From JAAYGT01 sp050252075 (GTDB lineage Bacteria; Pseudomonadota; Gammaproteobacteria; Burkholderiales; Burkholderiaceae_B): DNA of 9,084 bases. This document shows, one piece after another, positions 1 through 5,419 of the stretch (position 1 is its first letter; every line of letters begins with the position of its first letter). Location of the stretch: assembly GCA_050252075.1 (NCBI GenBank), contig JBFWLP010000116.1, positions 1-9,084 on the forward strand. The letters are read 5' to 3'. The notes beneath the pieces were generated by a model, which ran no database searches, was not told where the DNA came from, and saw only the letters and a list, made by a program, of their open reading frames with translations. The position numbers were made by a program, and so were the translations under genes.

Positions 1-25
1 GTTCGCCGGGCTGAAGTTTCAACAT
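1..25 (-). CDS. Possible 5' end of a gene running off the left edge
   Basis: On the minus strand an ATG at 25-23 opens a frame that stays open to the window edge and reads MLKLQPGE. An AGGAG ribosome-binding sequence lies at 30-34, four bases before the ATG, and a TACAAT -10-like hexamer lies further upstream. An in-frame ATG at 49-47 is an alternative start, but it overlaps the putative -10 and has no Shine-Dalgarno sequence, so the ATG at 25 is preferred. Eight residues are too few to identify the product, so no function is proposed. The call rests on the translation signals only. Confidence 0.4.
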
Positions 26-47
26 AATGCTCCTAAGTAAGATTGCC

Positions 48-78
48 ATTGTAGTCGTTCTGCGCGGCGGCACTGCAA
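48..78 (-). promoter_or_regulatory. Possible sigma-70 promoter for the left-edge gene
   Basis: On the minus strand TTGCAG (78-73) and TACAAT (53-48) resemble -35 and -10 hexamers. The 19-base spacer is longer than optimal. The predicted start of transcription would leave a short leader that includes the AGGAG at 30-34. The -10 match is good; the -35 assignment is weak. Confidence 0.3.
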
Positions 79-123
79 TGGACGAGCAGAGCTGTTTTTT
101 CGGCGGCGGCGGTGATCTTCTTG

Positions 124-411
124 CTACCGTACCTTAACCTCGAACCACGCCTCGGTTTCCCCCAGATCGCGCAGCCCATCATTTCGGGCCCGGGATGCTG
201 CGGCCAGCCATTTCTTGGCCATGGCGATATCGTCGCCCGACATTTCAGCTTCTGAAGTTTCTTCCGCCGTTTGCCAGGCGCGGTAGGCCGTCATGGTGTT
301 GTCTGGCCCGCCCAGGGCGCGTTCCAGGGTTTTTTGAAACCGGTTCTCGGCATCACGCCGGGCACGTTCTGGGATGTCTGACGGGGCATCGTGAAGAGTG
401 ATGGTGTACAT
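124..411 (-). CDS. Small acidic protein of unknown function, probably SOS-regulated
   Basis: A 95-residue protein begins MYTITLHDAPSDIP and ends FEVKVR. I do not recognise a characterised family. It has no signal peptide, no membrane segment and no cysteines. The middle is rich in Glu, Asp and Ala and looks helical (about residues 14-82), flanked by short strand-like ends (MYTITL and AWFEVKV), so a small soluble cytoplasmic protein is likely. Codon use is rich in G/C at third positions, as in the neighbours, and the frame on the opposite strand has no comparable start signals. The ATG at 411-409 is preceded by only a weak GAG Shine-Dalgarno element. The telling feature is the LexA-type operator 17-36 bases upstream of the ATG (428-447), which suggests DNA-damage induction. 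A terminator at 459-488 separates the gene from the upstream tRNA unit, so it must be transcribed from its own promoter. A possible downstream partner starts at 25. A role in DNA-damage response is inferred only from the operator. Confidence 0.75.
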   Translation of the reverse strand: MYTITLHDAPSDIPERARRDAENRFQKTLERALGGPDNTMTAYRAWQTAEETSEAEMSGDDIAMAKKWLAAASRARNDGLRDLGETEAWFEVKVR

Positions 412-427
412 GGTTCAGCTCGCTTAT

Positions 428-447
428 TGCTGTTTAAATATACAGTA
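428..447 (-). promoter_or_regulatory. LexA operator (SOS box)
   Basis: Read on the minus strand the site is TACTGTATATTTAAACAGCA. It contains the perfect core CTGT-N8-ACAG and agrees with the E. coli 20-base consensus TACTGTATATATATACAGTA at 17 of 20 positions. Beta- and gammaproteobacterial LexA proteins are known to recognise this palindrome. The box is centred about 27 bases upstream of the ATG of the 95-residue gene and overlaps AT-rich sequence (TATATT or TATTTA) that could serve as its -10 element, the usual arrangement for LexA repression. The box is nearly palindromic, but only the minus-strand gene starts close to it. Confidence 0.85.
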
Positions 448-458
448 TTTTTAGCATG

Positions 459-488
459 AAAAAGCCCGCCGATGGAACAGGGCGGGCT
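459..488 (-). terminator. Rho-independent terminator of the tRNA-His unit
   Basis: A perfect 8-base-pair GC-rich stem (AGCCCGCC at 463-470, GGCGGGCT at 481-488) encloses a 10-base loop. On the minus strand it is followed at once by TTTTT (463-459). It lies about 80 bases downstream of the tRNA-His 3' end and 11 bases before the SOS box, so it should end the tRNA transcript before the small SOS-type gene. Read on the plus strand it is followed only by GATTTG, which is a poor terminator. Confidence 0.88.
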
Positions 489-533
489 GATTTGCGATGC
501 ATGTTACCAAAAAAGGTTTATGTCACCATTTCG

Positions 534-558
534 GGGTTTTGCGAAGGTCTCAAAACCC
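534..558. repeat. Inverted repeat between tRNA-His and its terminator
   Basis: GGGTTTTG (534-541) and CAAAACCC (551-558) form a perfect 8-base-pair stem with a 9-base loop. It begins 11 bases after the tRNA 3' end on the minus strand. No U-run follows the stem on that strand, so it is not a standard terminator. It may be a processing or stabilising hairpin in the tRNA 3' trailer. Confidence 0.5.
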
Positions 559-568
559 GCATGTTTTT

Positions 569-644
569 TGGGGTGACCGATGGGGCTCGAACCCACGACA
601 ACCGGAATCACAATCCGGGACTCTACCAACTGAGCTACGGTCAC
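569..644 (-). tRNA. tRNA-His (anticodon GTG)
   Basis: The minus strand folds as a complete cloverleaf. The acceptor stem is GTGACCG/CGGTCAC, the D-arm is GCTC-AGTTGGTA-GAGT, the anticodon arm is CCGGA-TTGTGAT-TCCGG with GTG at 611-609, and the T-arm is GTGGG-TTCGAGC-CCCAT. The discriminator base is C73 and CCA is encoded (3' end at 569). The template base at 645 gives G at position -1, which with C73 makes the extra G-1:C73 pair specific to tRNA-His and needed by histidyl-tRNA synthetase. The mature tRNA therefore probably starts at 645. A G·U pair closes the D-stem. This is a single gene, not part of a tRNA cluster here. Confidence 0.97.
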
Positions 645-680
645 CACTGAAGGCACATTGGCATGCCTGAAAGAATCGAG

Positions 681-710
681 ATTCTAGCATGAAATTTATC
701 TTTGTGTCGT
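681..710 (-). promoter_or_regulatory. Probable promoter of tRNA-His
   Basis: On the minus strand TAGAAT (686-681) is a good -10 hexamer. ACGACA (710-705) matches four of six bases of the -35 consensus across an 18-base spacer. Transcription would start about 30 bases before the mature tRNA, leaving a short 5' leader for RNase P. The region is shared with the divergent gene at 754, for which I see no convincing promoter. Confidence 0.55.
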
Positions 711-753
711 TTGCACCGCAACAAAGCGGGCGGCTGATGGTAGCATACGCACT

Positions 754-1380
754 ATGGCTCAGTTCTTCTCTGTTCACCCTCAAAATCCGCAGCCTCGCCT
801 GATGAAACAGGCGGGGCAGATGCTTGCGAACGGCGGGCTCGTGGCTGTTCCCACCGACTCCAGTTATGCTGTGGTGGCCCGCCTTGACGACAAGCCGGCG
901 GCCGAGGCGCTGCGCCGGTTGCGCGGCCTCGACGAACGGCATCATTTAACCTTGCTGTGTCGCGATCTGGCCGAGATCGGCCATTTTGCGCGGGTCGACA
1001 ACCGGCAATACCGTTTCCTGAAAATGGCCACGCCGGGCCCCTGGACGTTCATTCTGGAAGCCACCCGGGAGGTGCCCCGGCGGGTTTCTCATCCTTCGCG
1101 AAAAACCATCGGCATACGGGTGCCCAATCATCCGGTTGCGCTGGCCCTCATCGAGGCGGCGGGCTCCCCGCTCATGTCGACCACGCTCATTCCCGAAGGT
1201 GAAGACGATCCGCTGAACGACGCCGAGTCTATTCGCCAGCGCTACGGAAACCAGCTGGCGGCGGTTATCGACGGCGGCGCATGCCCCTTGTTGCCCACAA
1301 CGGTCATTGATTTAACCCAAGAGGCGCCCGAGGTCGTTCGCCGCGGGCAGGGCGATCTGGCCGCCTTGGGACTGGAATAA
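754..1380 (+). CDS. yciO: YciO-type YrdC/Sua5-domain protein
   Basis: This 208-residue protein resembles E. coli YciO along its whole length; the N-terminus MAQFFSVHPQNPQPRL is close to the E. coli one. YrdC-fold landmarks are PTDSSYAV (33-40), LTLLCRDL (65-72), PGPWTFIL (94-101), the nucleotide-loop-like RKTIGIRVPNHP (116-127), STTL (142-145) and PTTVIDL (181-187). Automated annotation usually names such proteins L-threonylcarbamoyladenylate synthase, the enzyme that makes TC-AMP for the t6A modification of tRNA. The Lys-x-Arg pair of TsaC/Sua5 near residue 57 appears here as Arg57 and Leu59, as in YciO, so TC-AMP synthase activity should not be assumed. There is no clear Shine-Dalgarno sequence before the ATG. 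The start is chosen by agreement with the YciO N-terminus. The next gene follows after seven bases, which indicates an operon. Confidence 0.92.
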   Translation: MAQFFSVHPQNPQPRLMKQAGQMLANGGLVAVPTDSSYAVVARLDDKPAAEALRRLRGLDERHHLTLLCRDLAEIGHFARVDNRQYRFLKMATPGPWTFILEATREVPRRVSHPSRKTIGIRVPNHPVALALIEAAGSPLMSTTLIPEGEDDPLNDAESIRQRYGNQLAAVIDGGACPLLPTTVIDLTQEAPEVVRRGQGDLAALGLE

Positions 1381-1387
1381 CAGGCGC

Positions 1388-2038
1388 ATGGAATCGCTTA
1401 TTCAAACCATTACTGTGTACGCCTTGCCGGTCATTTTCGGCATCACCCTGCACGAGGCGGCGCACGGCTACGTGGCGCGCCTGTTCGGCGATCCTACCGC
1501 CTGGCAGGCGGGCCGCGTGACGCTTAATCCGGTGCGCCATATCGATCTGGTGGGTACCATCATCGTGCCGCTGGTCTTGCTGTTCAGCACCAAGTTGCTG
1601 GGAGGCAGCGGCATGCTGTTTGGCTGGGCCAAGCCGGTGCCGGTCGACTGGGGGCGGTTGCGCCGGCCCAAGCGCGACATGCTTTGGGTGGCCCTGGCAG
1701 GCCCCGGTTCAAACCTGATCATGGCCATCATCTGGGCCATCAGCTTGCGTTTACTGGCGGAAACCGGTTCTACCCAGCACAGTTTCTGGGTACAGATGGC
1801 CGTGGCGGGAATTCAGGTGAACCTGGTGCTGATGGCGCTTAATTTGCTGCCGTTGCCGCCGCTGGACGGCGGGCGCATTGTGTTCAGCTTGCTGCCTTCC
1901 CGGGCGGCATGGACATTCTCTAAAATCGAGCCCTACGGATTCGCCATTCTTATTGTTTTGATGCTGACCGGCGTGCTTTGGGTGCTGTTGCAACCTTTGC
2001 TGCTGTTCGGCCAGTCGGTGGTCCGATGGTTTCTGTAA
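1388..2038 (+). CDS. M50-family (site-2-protease-like) membrane metalloprotease
   Basis: A 216-residue, very hydrophobic protein. The zinc-binding motif HEAAH (22-26) lies in the first membrane segment. The second M50 motif, NLLPLPPLDGG (152-162), supplies the third zinc ligand, Asp160. AGPGSN (104-109) is the conserved loop before another helix. Membrane helices are likely at about 8-28, 52-70, 98-120, 133-155 and 184-208. There is no PDZ domain, so this is not RseP. It belongs to the small, compact M50 group often annotated as site-2 protease family protein. These enzymes cut substrates within the membrane; the substrate here is unknown. The ATG at 1388 lies seven bases after the preceding stop with a weak AGG (1382-1384) before it, so the two genes are probably cotranscribed. 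No clear terminator follows before dapA. Confidence 0.92.
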   Translation: MESLIQTITVYALPVIFGITLHEAAHGYVARLFGDPTAWQAGRVTLNPVRHIDLVGTIIVPLVLLFSTKLLGGSGMLFGWAKPVPVDWGRLRRPKRDMLWVALAGPGSNLIMAIIWAISLRLLAETGSTQHSFWVQMAVAGIQVNLVLMALNLLPLPPLDGGRIVFSLLPSRAAWTFSKIEPYGFAILIVLMLTGVLWVLLQPLLLFGQSVVRWFL

Positions 2039-2098
2039 GCGGCCTCTGTAATTTTTGATGCCGTATCCGTTAAACTTCCTAGTTAATTCACACCACGT

Positions 2099-2104
2099 TA
2101 TAGT
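2099..2104 (+). promoter_or_regulatory. Possible -10 element of the dapA promoter
   Basis: TATAGT in the 116-base gap before dapA matches five of six bases of the sigma-70 -10 consensus. A matching -35 is not clear; TTCCTA at 2076-2081 has the right spacing but is a weak match. If used, transcription would start near 2111, just before a hairpin at 2116-2132. Confidence 0.35.
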
Positions 2105-2115
2105 GCGCGTTATTC

Positions 2116-2132
2116 CGCCGGAATGTCCGGCG
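2116..2132 (+). promoter_or_regulatory. Hairpin in the dapA leader
   Basis: CGCCGGA (2116-2122) and TCCGGCG (2126-2132) form a perfect 7-base-pair stem with a three-base loop (ATG). It ends eight bases before the AGGAG of dapA. There is no U-run directly after it, so it is not a standard terminator. It could protect the 5' end of the mRNA or be an operator; the sequence does not decide. Confidence 0.45.
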
Positions 2133-2154
2133 ACAGGCGCAGGAGATTTTTTCC

Positions 2155-3057
2155 ATGGCAACTTCGGATTCCTCGGTACCCACATTTCAAGGCAGCATGG
2201 TGGCGTTGATTACGCCTATGCAGCCCGACGGCTCGCTCGATTTTGCCGCCTACCGAAAACTTATCGACTGGCACATTGAGCAGGGTACAGATGCGCTGGT
2301 GGTTGTGGGAACGTCGGGCGAATCGCCCACGGTCAGTATGGATGAACACGCCGAGCTGATCCGGGTGGCTGTCGAGCACGCTGCCGGCCGCATTCCCGTC
2401 ATTGCCGGTGTCGGCGGGAACTCTACCGCAGAAGCCATTGAGCTGTCCGAGCATGCGCTCAAGGTGGGCGCCCAGGCCGGCTTGTCGGTGGTTCCTTACT
2501 ACAACAAGCCCACCCAGGAAGGTATGTATCAGCATTTTCGCACCATTGCTGAAAAGGTGGCGCTTCCATCTATTTTGTACAACGTGCCGGGCCGTACGGT
2601 GGCCGACATGTCGAACGAAACCGTGGTGCGGCTGGCCCAGGTGCCCGGTATCATCGGCATCAAAGACGCCACCGGCGACATCGCCCGTCTTGGGGGGCTG
2701 CTGCGCGACGTACCCCAGGGTTTCCAGGTGCTTAGTGGCGACGATCCCACGGCGGCCGCACTCATTCTGCTGGGCGGGAAAGGCAATATTTCGGTCACCG
2801 CCAACGTAGCGCCTCGCCTGATGCACGATCTATGTGCTGCTGCACTGGCAGGCGACGTCGCCCTTACCCAGCGGCTGAACAAGCAGCTGGCCGCATTGAA
2901 CAAGTTGTTGTTTCTCGAAGCCAATCCCATTCCTGTGAAGTGGGCCGTGGCACAAATGGGCCTCACCCAGCTTGGGTACCGCCTTCCTCTTACGCCGTTC
3001 AGCGAACACTATCACGCCGTCCTGCGCAATGCTTTGAAAGAAGTGGGCTCGCTATAA
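2155..3057 (+). CDS. dapA: 4-hydroxy-tetrahydrodipicolinate synthase
   Basis: This cytoplasmic aldolase-family enzyme condenses pyruvate with L-aspartate semialdehyde, the first committed step of diaminopimelate and lysine synthesis. The 300-residue TIM-barrel sequence shows the expected active site: Lys170 in GIKDATGD (168-175) for the Schiff base, Tyr142 and Arg147 in LYNVPGRT (141-148), Tyr116 in PYYNKPTQEG (114-123), and Thr53 in GTSGES (52-57). The residue corresponding to E. coli Thr45 is Ser54, a common variant. The length is close to the usual 290-300. The ATG at 2155 is set by a strong AGGAG at 2141-2145. The first dozen residues extend slightly beyond the E. coli start. bamC begins directly after the stop codon, the same pairing as in E. 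coli, so the two genes are very likely one transcript. Confidence 0.97.
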   Translation: MATSDSSVPTFQGSMVALITPMQPDGSLDFAAYRKLIDWHIEQGTDALVVVGTSGESPTVSMDEHAELIRVAVEHAAGRIPVIAGVGGNSTAEAIELSEHALKVGAQAGLSVVPYYNKPTQEGMYQHFRTIAEKVALPSILYNVPGRTVADMSNETVVRLAQVPGIIGIKDATGDIARLGGLLRDVPQGFQVLSGDDPTAAALILLGGKGNISVTANVAPRLMHDLCAAALAGDVALTQRLNKQLAALNKLLFLEANPIPVKWAVAQMGLTQLGYRLPLTPFSEHYHAVLRNALKEVGSL

Positions 3058-4179
3058 ATGATGAAAATTCGTATCAGTAAACATTCCGCCAGCCTGGTGC
3101 TGGCGCTCGGGGCCCTGGGTTTGTCGGGTTGCTCGTCGATCAATCAGGCCCTGGGCACTGAAGAGTCGATCAATTACAAAAGTACGCAGCGCGGAGATCC
3201 GCTGGCCATTCCGCCCGACCTGACCCAGGCCAATCGCGATCCGCGCTATCGCGCGCCCGAAGGCACCACCACCTTTACGCAGTACGCCCAGAATCAGCAG
3301 CAGGCCGCGCGATCGGGGGCGGCCAATCAGGTCTTGCCCACTCTTCCTGGTGTGCAGGTCATGCGCGACGGCGATTTGCGCTGGTTGGTGGTCCAGCGTC
3401 CGGCGGAGCAGGTGTATCCGAAAATTCTCGAGTTCTGGGTCGAGCAGGGGTTCACCGTTGCCTCTCAGGATCCCCAGGCCGGTGTGGTGCAAACCGACTG
3501 GGCCGAGAACCGTGCAAAAATTCCTGAAGACTGGATCCGTGGCATTCTGGGTTCGGTCATTGATACGGTGTACGACAGTGGCGAAAGGGAACGGTTCCGC
3601 ACCCGTCTTGAGCGTGTGAACGGCACCACCGAGGTCTACATCAGCCATCAGCAAATGGTGGAAACGCCCTCGGGTGACGACACCACATTCAAGTGGGTGA
3701 TGGGTCCCGAAGATCCCGGCCTGAATGCCGCCATGCTGGCCCGGTTGATGGTGTATCTGGGTACCGATGTCGAGCGCGCCAAGGAACTGGTGTCCCAGGC
3801 CGAGCGTGCGCCGAACGCCTTCCAGGCGCAGCAGGTCAGTGACCAGTCGGTTCTGGTGCTCAATGAGCCCTTCGATCGCGCCTGGCGGCGGGTCGGGGTG
3901 GCGATCGACTCGGCCGGTTTCAATGTCGAAGACCGTGACCGTTCCGCGGGCGATTACTTTGTTCGGTATCTCGACAGCGATACCGGTCAGGTGATCGAGC
4001 AGCAGAACTTTTTCGGCCGTCTGTTCGGTGGCCGCAACACGGCCGAGGCGCCTACTTACCGTATTCACGTAGCCCAGCAGGGCTCGGGCTCGGTGGTTTC
4101 CGTGCTGGACAGCGCCGGTGTGAAGCTGGAAAACGACACGGCCAAACGTATTCTGGCCGTGCTGATGTCCTCAATGTAA
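3058..4179 (+). CDS. bamC: Outer membrane assembly lipoprotein BamC (NlpB/DapX family)
   Basis: BamC is an accessory lipoprotein of the BAM machine that inserts beta-barrel proteins into the outer membrane; it binds BamD. The 373-residue precursor has a basic N-terminus, a hydrophobic stretch and a lipobox LSGC (22-25), so Cys25 becomes the lipidated N-terminus. A proline-rich, probably unstructured segment follows (about 26-95; YKSTQRGDPLAIPPDL at 40-55), corresponding to the BamD-binding lasso of E. coli BamC. Two helix-grip domains come next, about 100-250 and 262-373. The mature protein is a little longer than in E. coli. The ATG touches the dapA stop codon and a second ATG follows directly, with no good Shine-Dalgarno sequence, so re-initiation after dapA is likely. 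Start at Met1 or Met2 cannot be separated. The unlinked roxA gene converges from the right. Confidence 0.93.
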   Translation: MMKIRISKHSASLVLALGALGLSGCSSINQALGTEESINYKSTQRGDPLAIPPDLTQANRDPRYRAPEGTTTFTQYAQNQQQAARSGAANQVLPTLPGVQVMRDGDLRWLVVQRPAEQVYPKILEFWVEQGFTVASQDPQAGVVQTDWAENRAKIPEDWIRGILGSVIDTVYDSGERERFRTRLERVNGTTEVYISHQQMVETPSGDDTTFKWVMGPEDPGLNAAMLARLMVYLGTDVERAKELVSQAERAPNAFQAQQVSDQSVLVLNEPFDRAWRRVGVAIDSAGFNVEDRDRSAGDYFVRYLDSDTGQVIEQQNFFGRLFGGRNTAEAPTYRIHVAQQGSGSVVSVLDSAGVKLENDTAKRILAVLMSSM

Positions 4180-4190
4180 TGCCGGCTGAA

Positions 4191-4246
4191 CACGCCGGGG
4201 ATAAAGGCGGCCGCTTGCGCGCCGCCTAAGCCGTATCCCCGGTGTG
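4191..4246. terminator. Nested inverted repeat at the bamC/roxA junction, probable bidirectional terminator
   Basis: An outer stem pairs CACGCCGGGGATA (4191-4203) with TATCCCCGGTGTG (4234-4246): 13 pairs, one of them G·T. Inside it an inner stem pairs AGGCGGC (4205-4211) with GCCGCCT (4221-4227). On the minus strand the inner hairpin can be capped by a GCAA tetraloop and is followed by TTTAT, so it could terminate roxA mRNA. On the plus strand there is no U-run. The right outer arm lies within the last codons of roxA. Lying between convergent genes supports a terminator role. Confidence 0.55.
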
Positions 4247-5419
4247 CAGCCATCCGTCTTCCTGCCAGCGTTCCAGGCAATTTTTTTCCGTGTCGGTCAG
4301 TTGTTCCGCCAGGCGCGGTGTCAGCGTCAGGCTGCGCTCATCCGCCAGGGCTTTCATCAGCCGGCCAGGCGCGGCGTCGGCGACTTCCCCGTTGATGAAT
4401 AATGCCTTGTCCCGGTACAACATGCGGGTGCACCGGTCGAGCTTGATCTGTACCGTGCTTTCCAGGGGGGCGTGCCAATGCAGCGGTGTGTCGTCGGGCT
4501 CAAACAACGCACTGGGTGACGGTTCGGTCAGCCATTGGCCCAGAAAACGTGCAGCCAATGTCGGGGTGAATTGCACCTGGCGCACGGCATGCAGTGCCGC
4601 CTTGATCATGCCTTCGGGTAGTCGGGCCGGCCGGTCTGTCGCACCGGCATCGGGATCACTGTAACGGGCGTTCAGGTCGGGCCCGGGAATGACCGGGTTC
4701 GCATACAAGCCGCCGGTGTCCCCTGCGTTGGCCATCACAAGATCATTCGCCGCCTCTAGCATGCCGCAGGCCAGTGTCGCCAGCGAAGGCGCGCGAAAGC
4801 CGATCGAAATGGTCATGCATTCGCCCAGGGCGACGCCGTCATGGGCCACATGGGGCGGCAAATACAGCATATCGCCGGGCTCAAGAATGTAGTCGTCCTC
4901 GGGCACGAAATGGCGCAGAATTTTCAGGGGTAAACCGGGCTGCAGCGTTAAATCGCTTTGCCGGCTGATGCGCCAGCGGCGTTTTCCCGCTGCCTGAAGC
5001 AGGAACACATCGTAGCTGTCGAAGTGCGGGCCTACGCCGCCGCCGTCACCGGCCACGCTGATCATCGCGTCATCGACGCGGGCGTCGGCAATGAACCGGA
5101 ACTGATGCAGCAGTTCGGCCGTGGCGTCGTCATGCAAATCAACACTTTGCGCCAGAACTGTCCAGTCGGGCCGGCTTCTGGCGGGCAGCCGGGAAAACGG
5201 CCCCTGTTTCATGTGCCAGCCTTGGCCGTCGCGCCAGATCAGCCGGGACTCGACCTCGTCGCGGCGCACCAGTTCGCGGATGTCCGCAATGGACAGGGAG
5301 TGCCGGAAACCGGGGATGGCCTGCCGGATCAGCAGGGGCTTGCGTTGCCAGTAATCGCGCATGAACTCGTGCGCCGTCAGGCCGCCGAGCAGGGTGAGCG
5401 GGGTATCCACGGAAATCAT
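4226..5419 (-). CDS. roxA: Ribosomal protein L16 arginine 3-hydroxylase (JmjC/cupin, YcfD family)
   Basis: RoxA/YcfD is an Fe(II)- and 2-oxoglutarate-dependent oxygenase that hydroxylates an arginine of ribosomal protein L16. This 397-residue protein has the full family layout. The N-terminal part carries the start of the JmjC cupin. The iron ligands are His132 and Asp134 in GPHFDSYDVF (130-139) and probably His193 in LYLPPHVAHDG (185-195). A basic strand KRRWRIS (146-152) is where the 2-oxoglutarate-binding Arg is expected. The C-terminal third matches the dimerisation and winged-helix part of YcfD. Length is slightly above E. coli YcfD (373). The ATG overlaps the mutS stop as ATGA (5419-5416), with only a weak GAG upstream, so translation is probably coupled to mutS. 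The gene ends in a nested inverted repeat shared with convergent bamC. Confidence 0.92.
   Translation of the reverse strand: MISVDTPLTLLGGLTAHEFMRDYWQRKPLLIRQAIPGFRHSLSIADIRELVRRDEVESRLIWRDGQGWHMKQGPFSRLPARSRPDWTVLAQSVDLHDDATAELLHQFRFIADARVDDAMISVAGDGGGVGPHFDSYDVFLLQAAGKRRWRISRQSDLTLQPGLPLKILRHFVPEDDYILEPGDMLYLPPHVAHDGVALGECMTISIGFRAPSLATLACGMLEAANDLVMANAGDTGGLYANPVIPGPDLNARYSDPDAGATDRPARLPEGMIKAALHAVRQVQFTPTLAARFLGQWLTEPSPSALFEPDDTPLHWHAPLESTVQIKLDRCTRMLYRDKALFINGEVADAAPGRLMKALADERSLTLTPRLAEQLTDTEKNCLERWQEDGWLHTGDTA

Noticed and set aside
569..645. tRNA-His as an integration site for a mobile element
   Set aside because: I found no second copy of the tRNA 3' end in the window and no integrase gene.
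456..650. A 64-codon plus-strand frame across the tRNA-His gene
   Set aside because: It is read through the antisense of the tRNA; the GARTHDNRNHNPG-type peptide is a familiar artefact of translating a tRNA gene.
550..945. A 131-codon minus-strand frame
   Set aside because: It overlaps the tRNA-His gene and the start of yciO in antisense and encodes nothing recognisable.
2110..2826. A 238-codon minus-strand frame opposite dapA
   Set aside because: A shadow of dapA, whose catalytic residues are all present on the plus strand.
3052..4068. A 338-codon minus-strand frame opposite bamC
   Set aside because: Long antisense frames are common in GC-rich DNA; bamC has a lipobox, family-like domains and operon context, the antisense frame has none.
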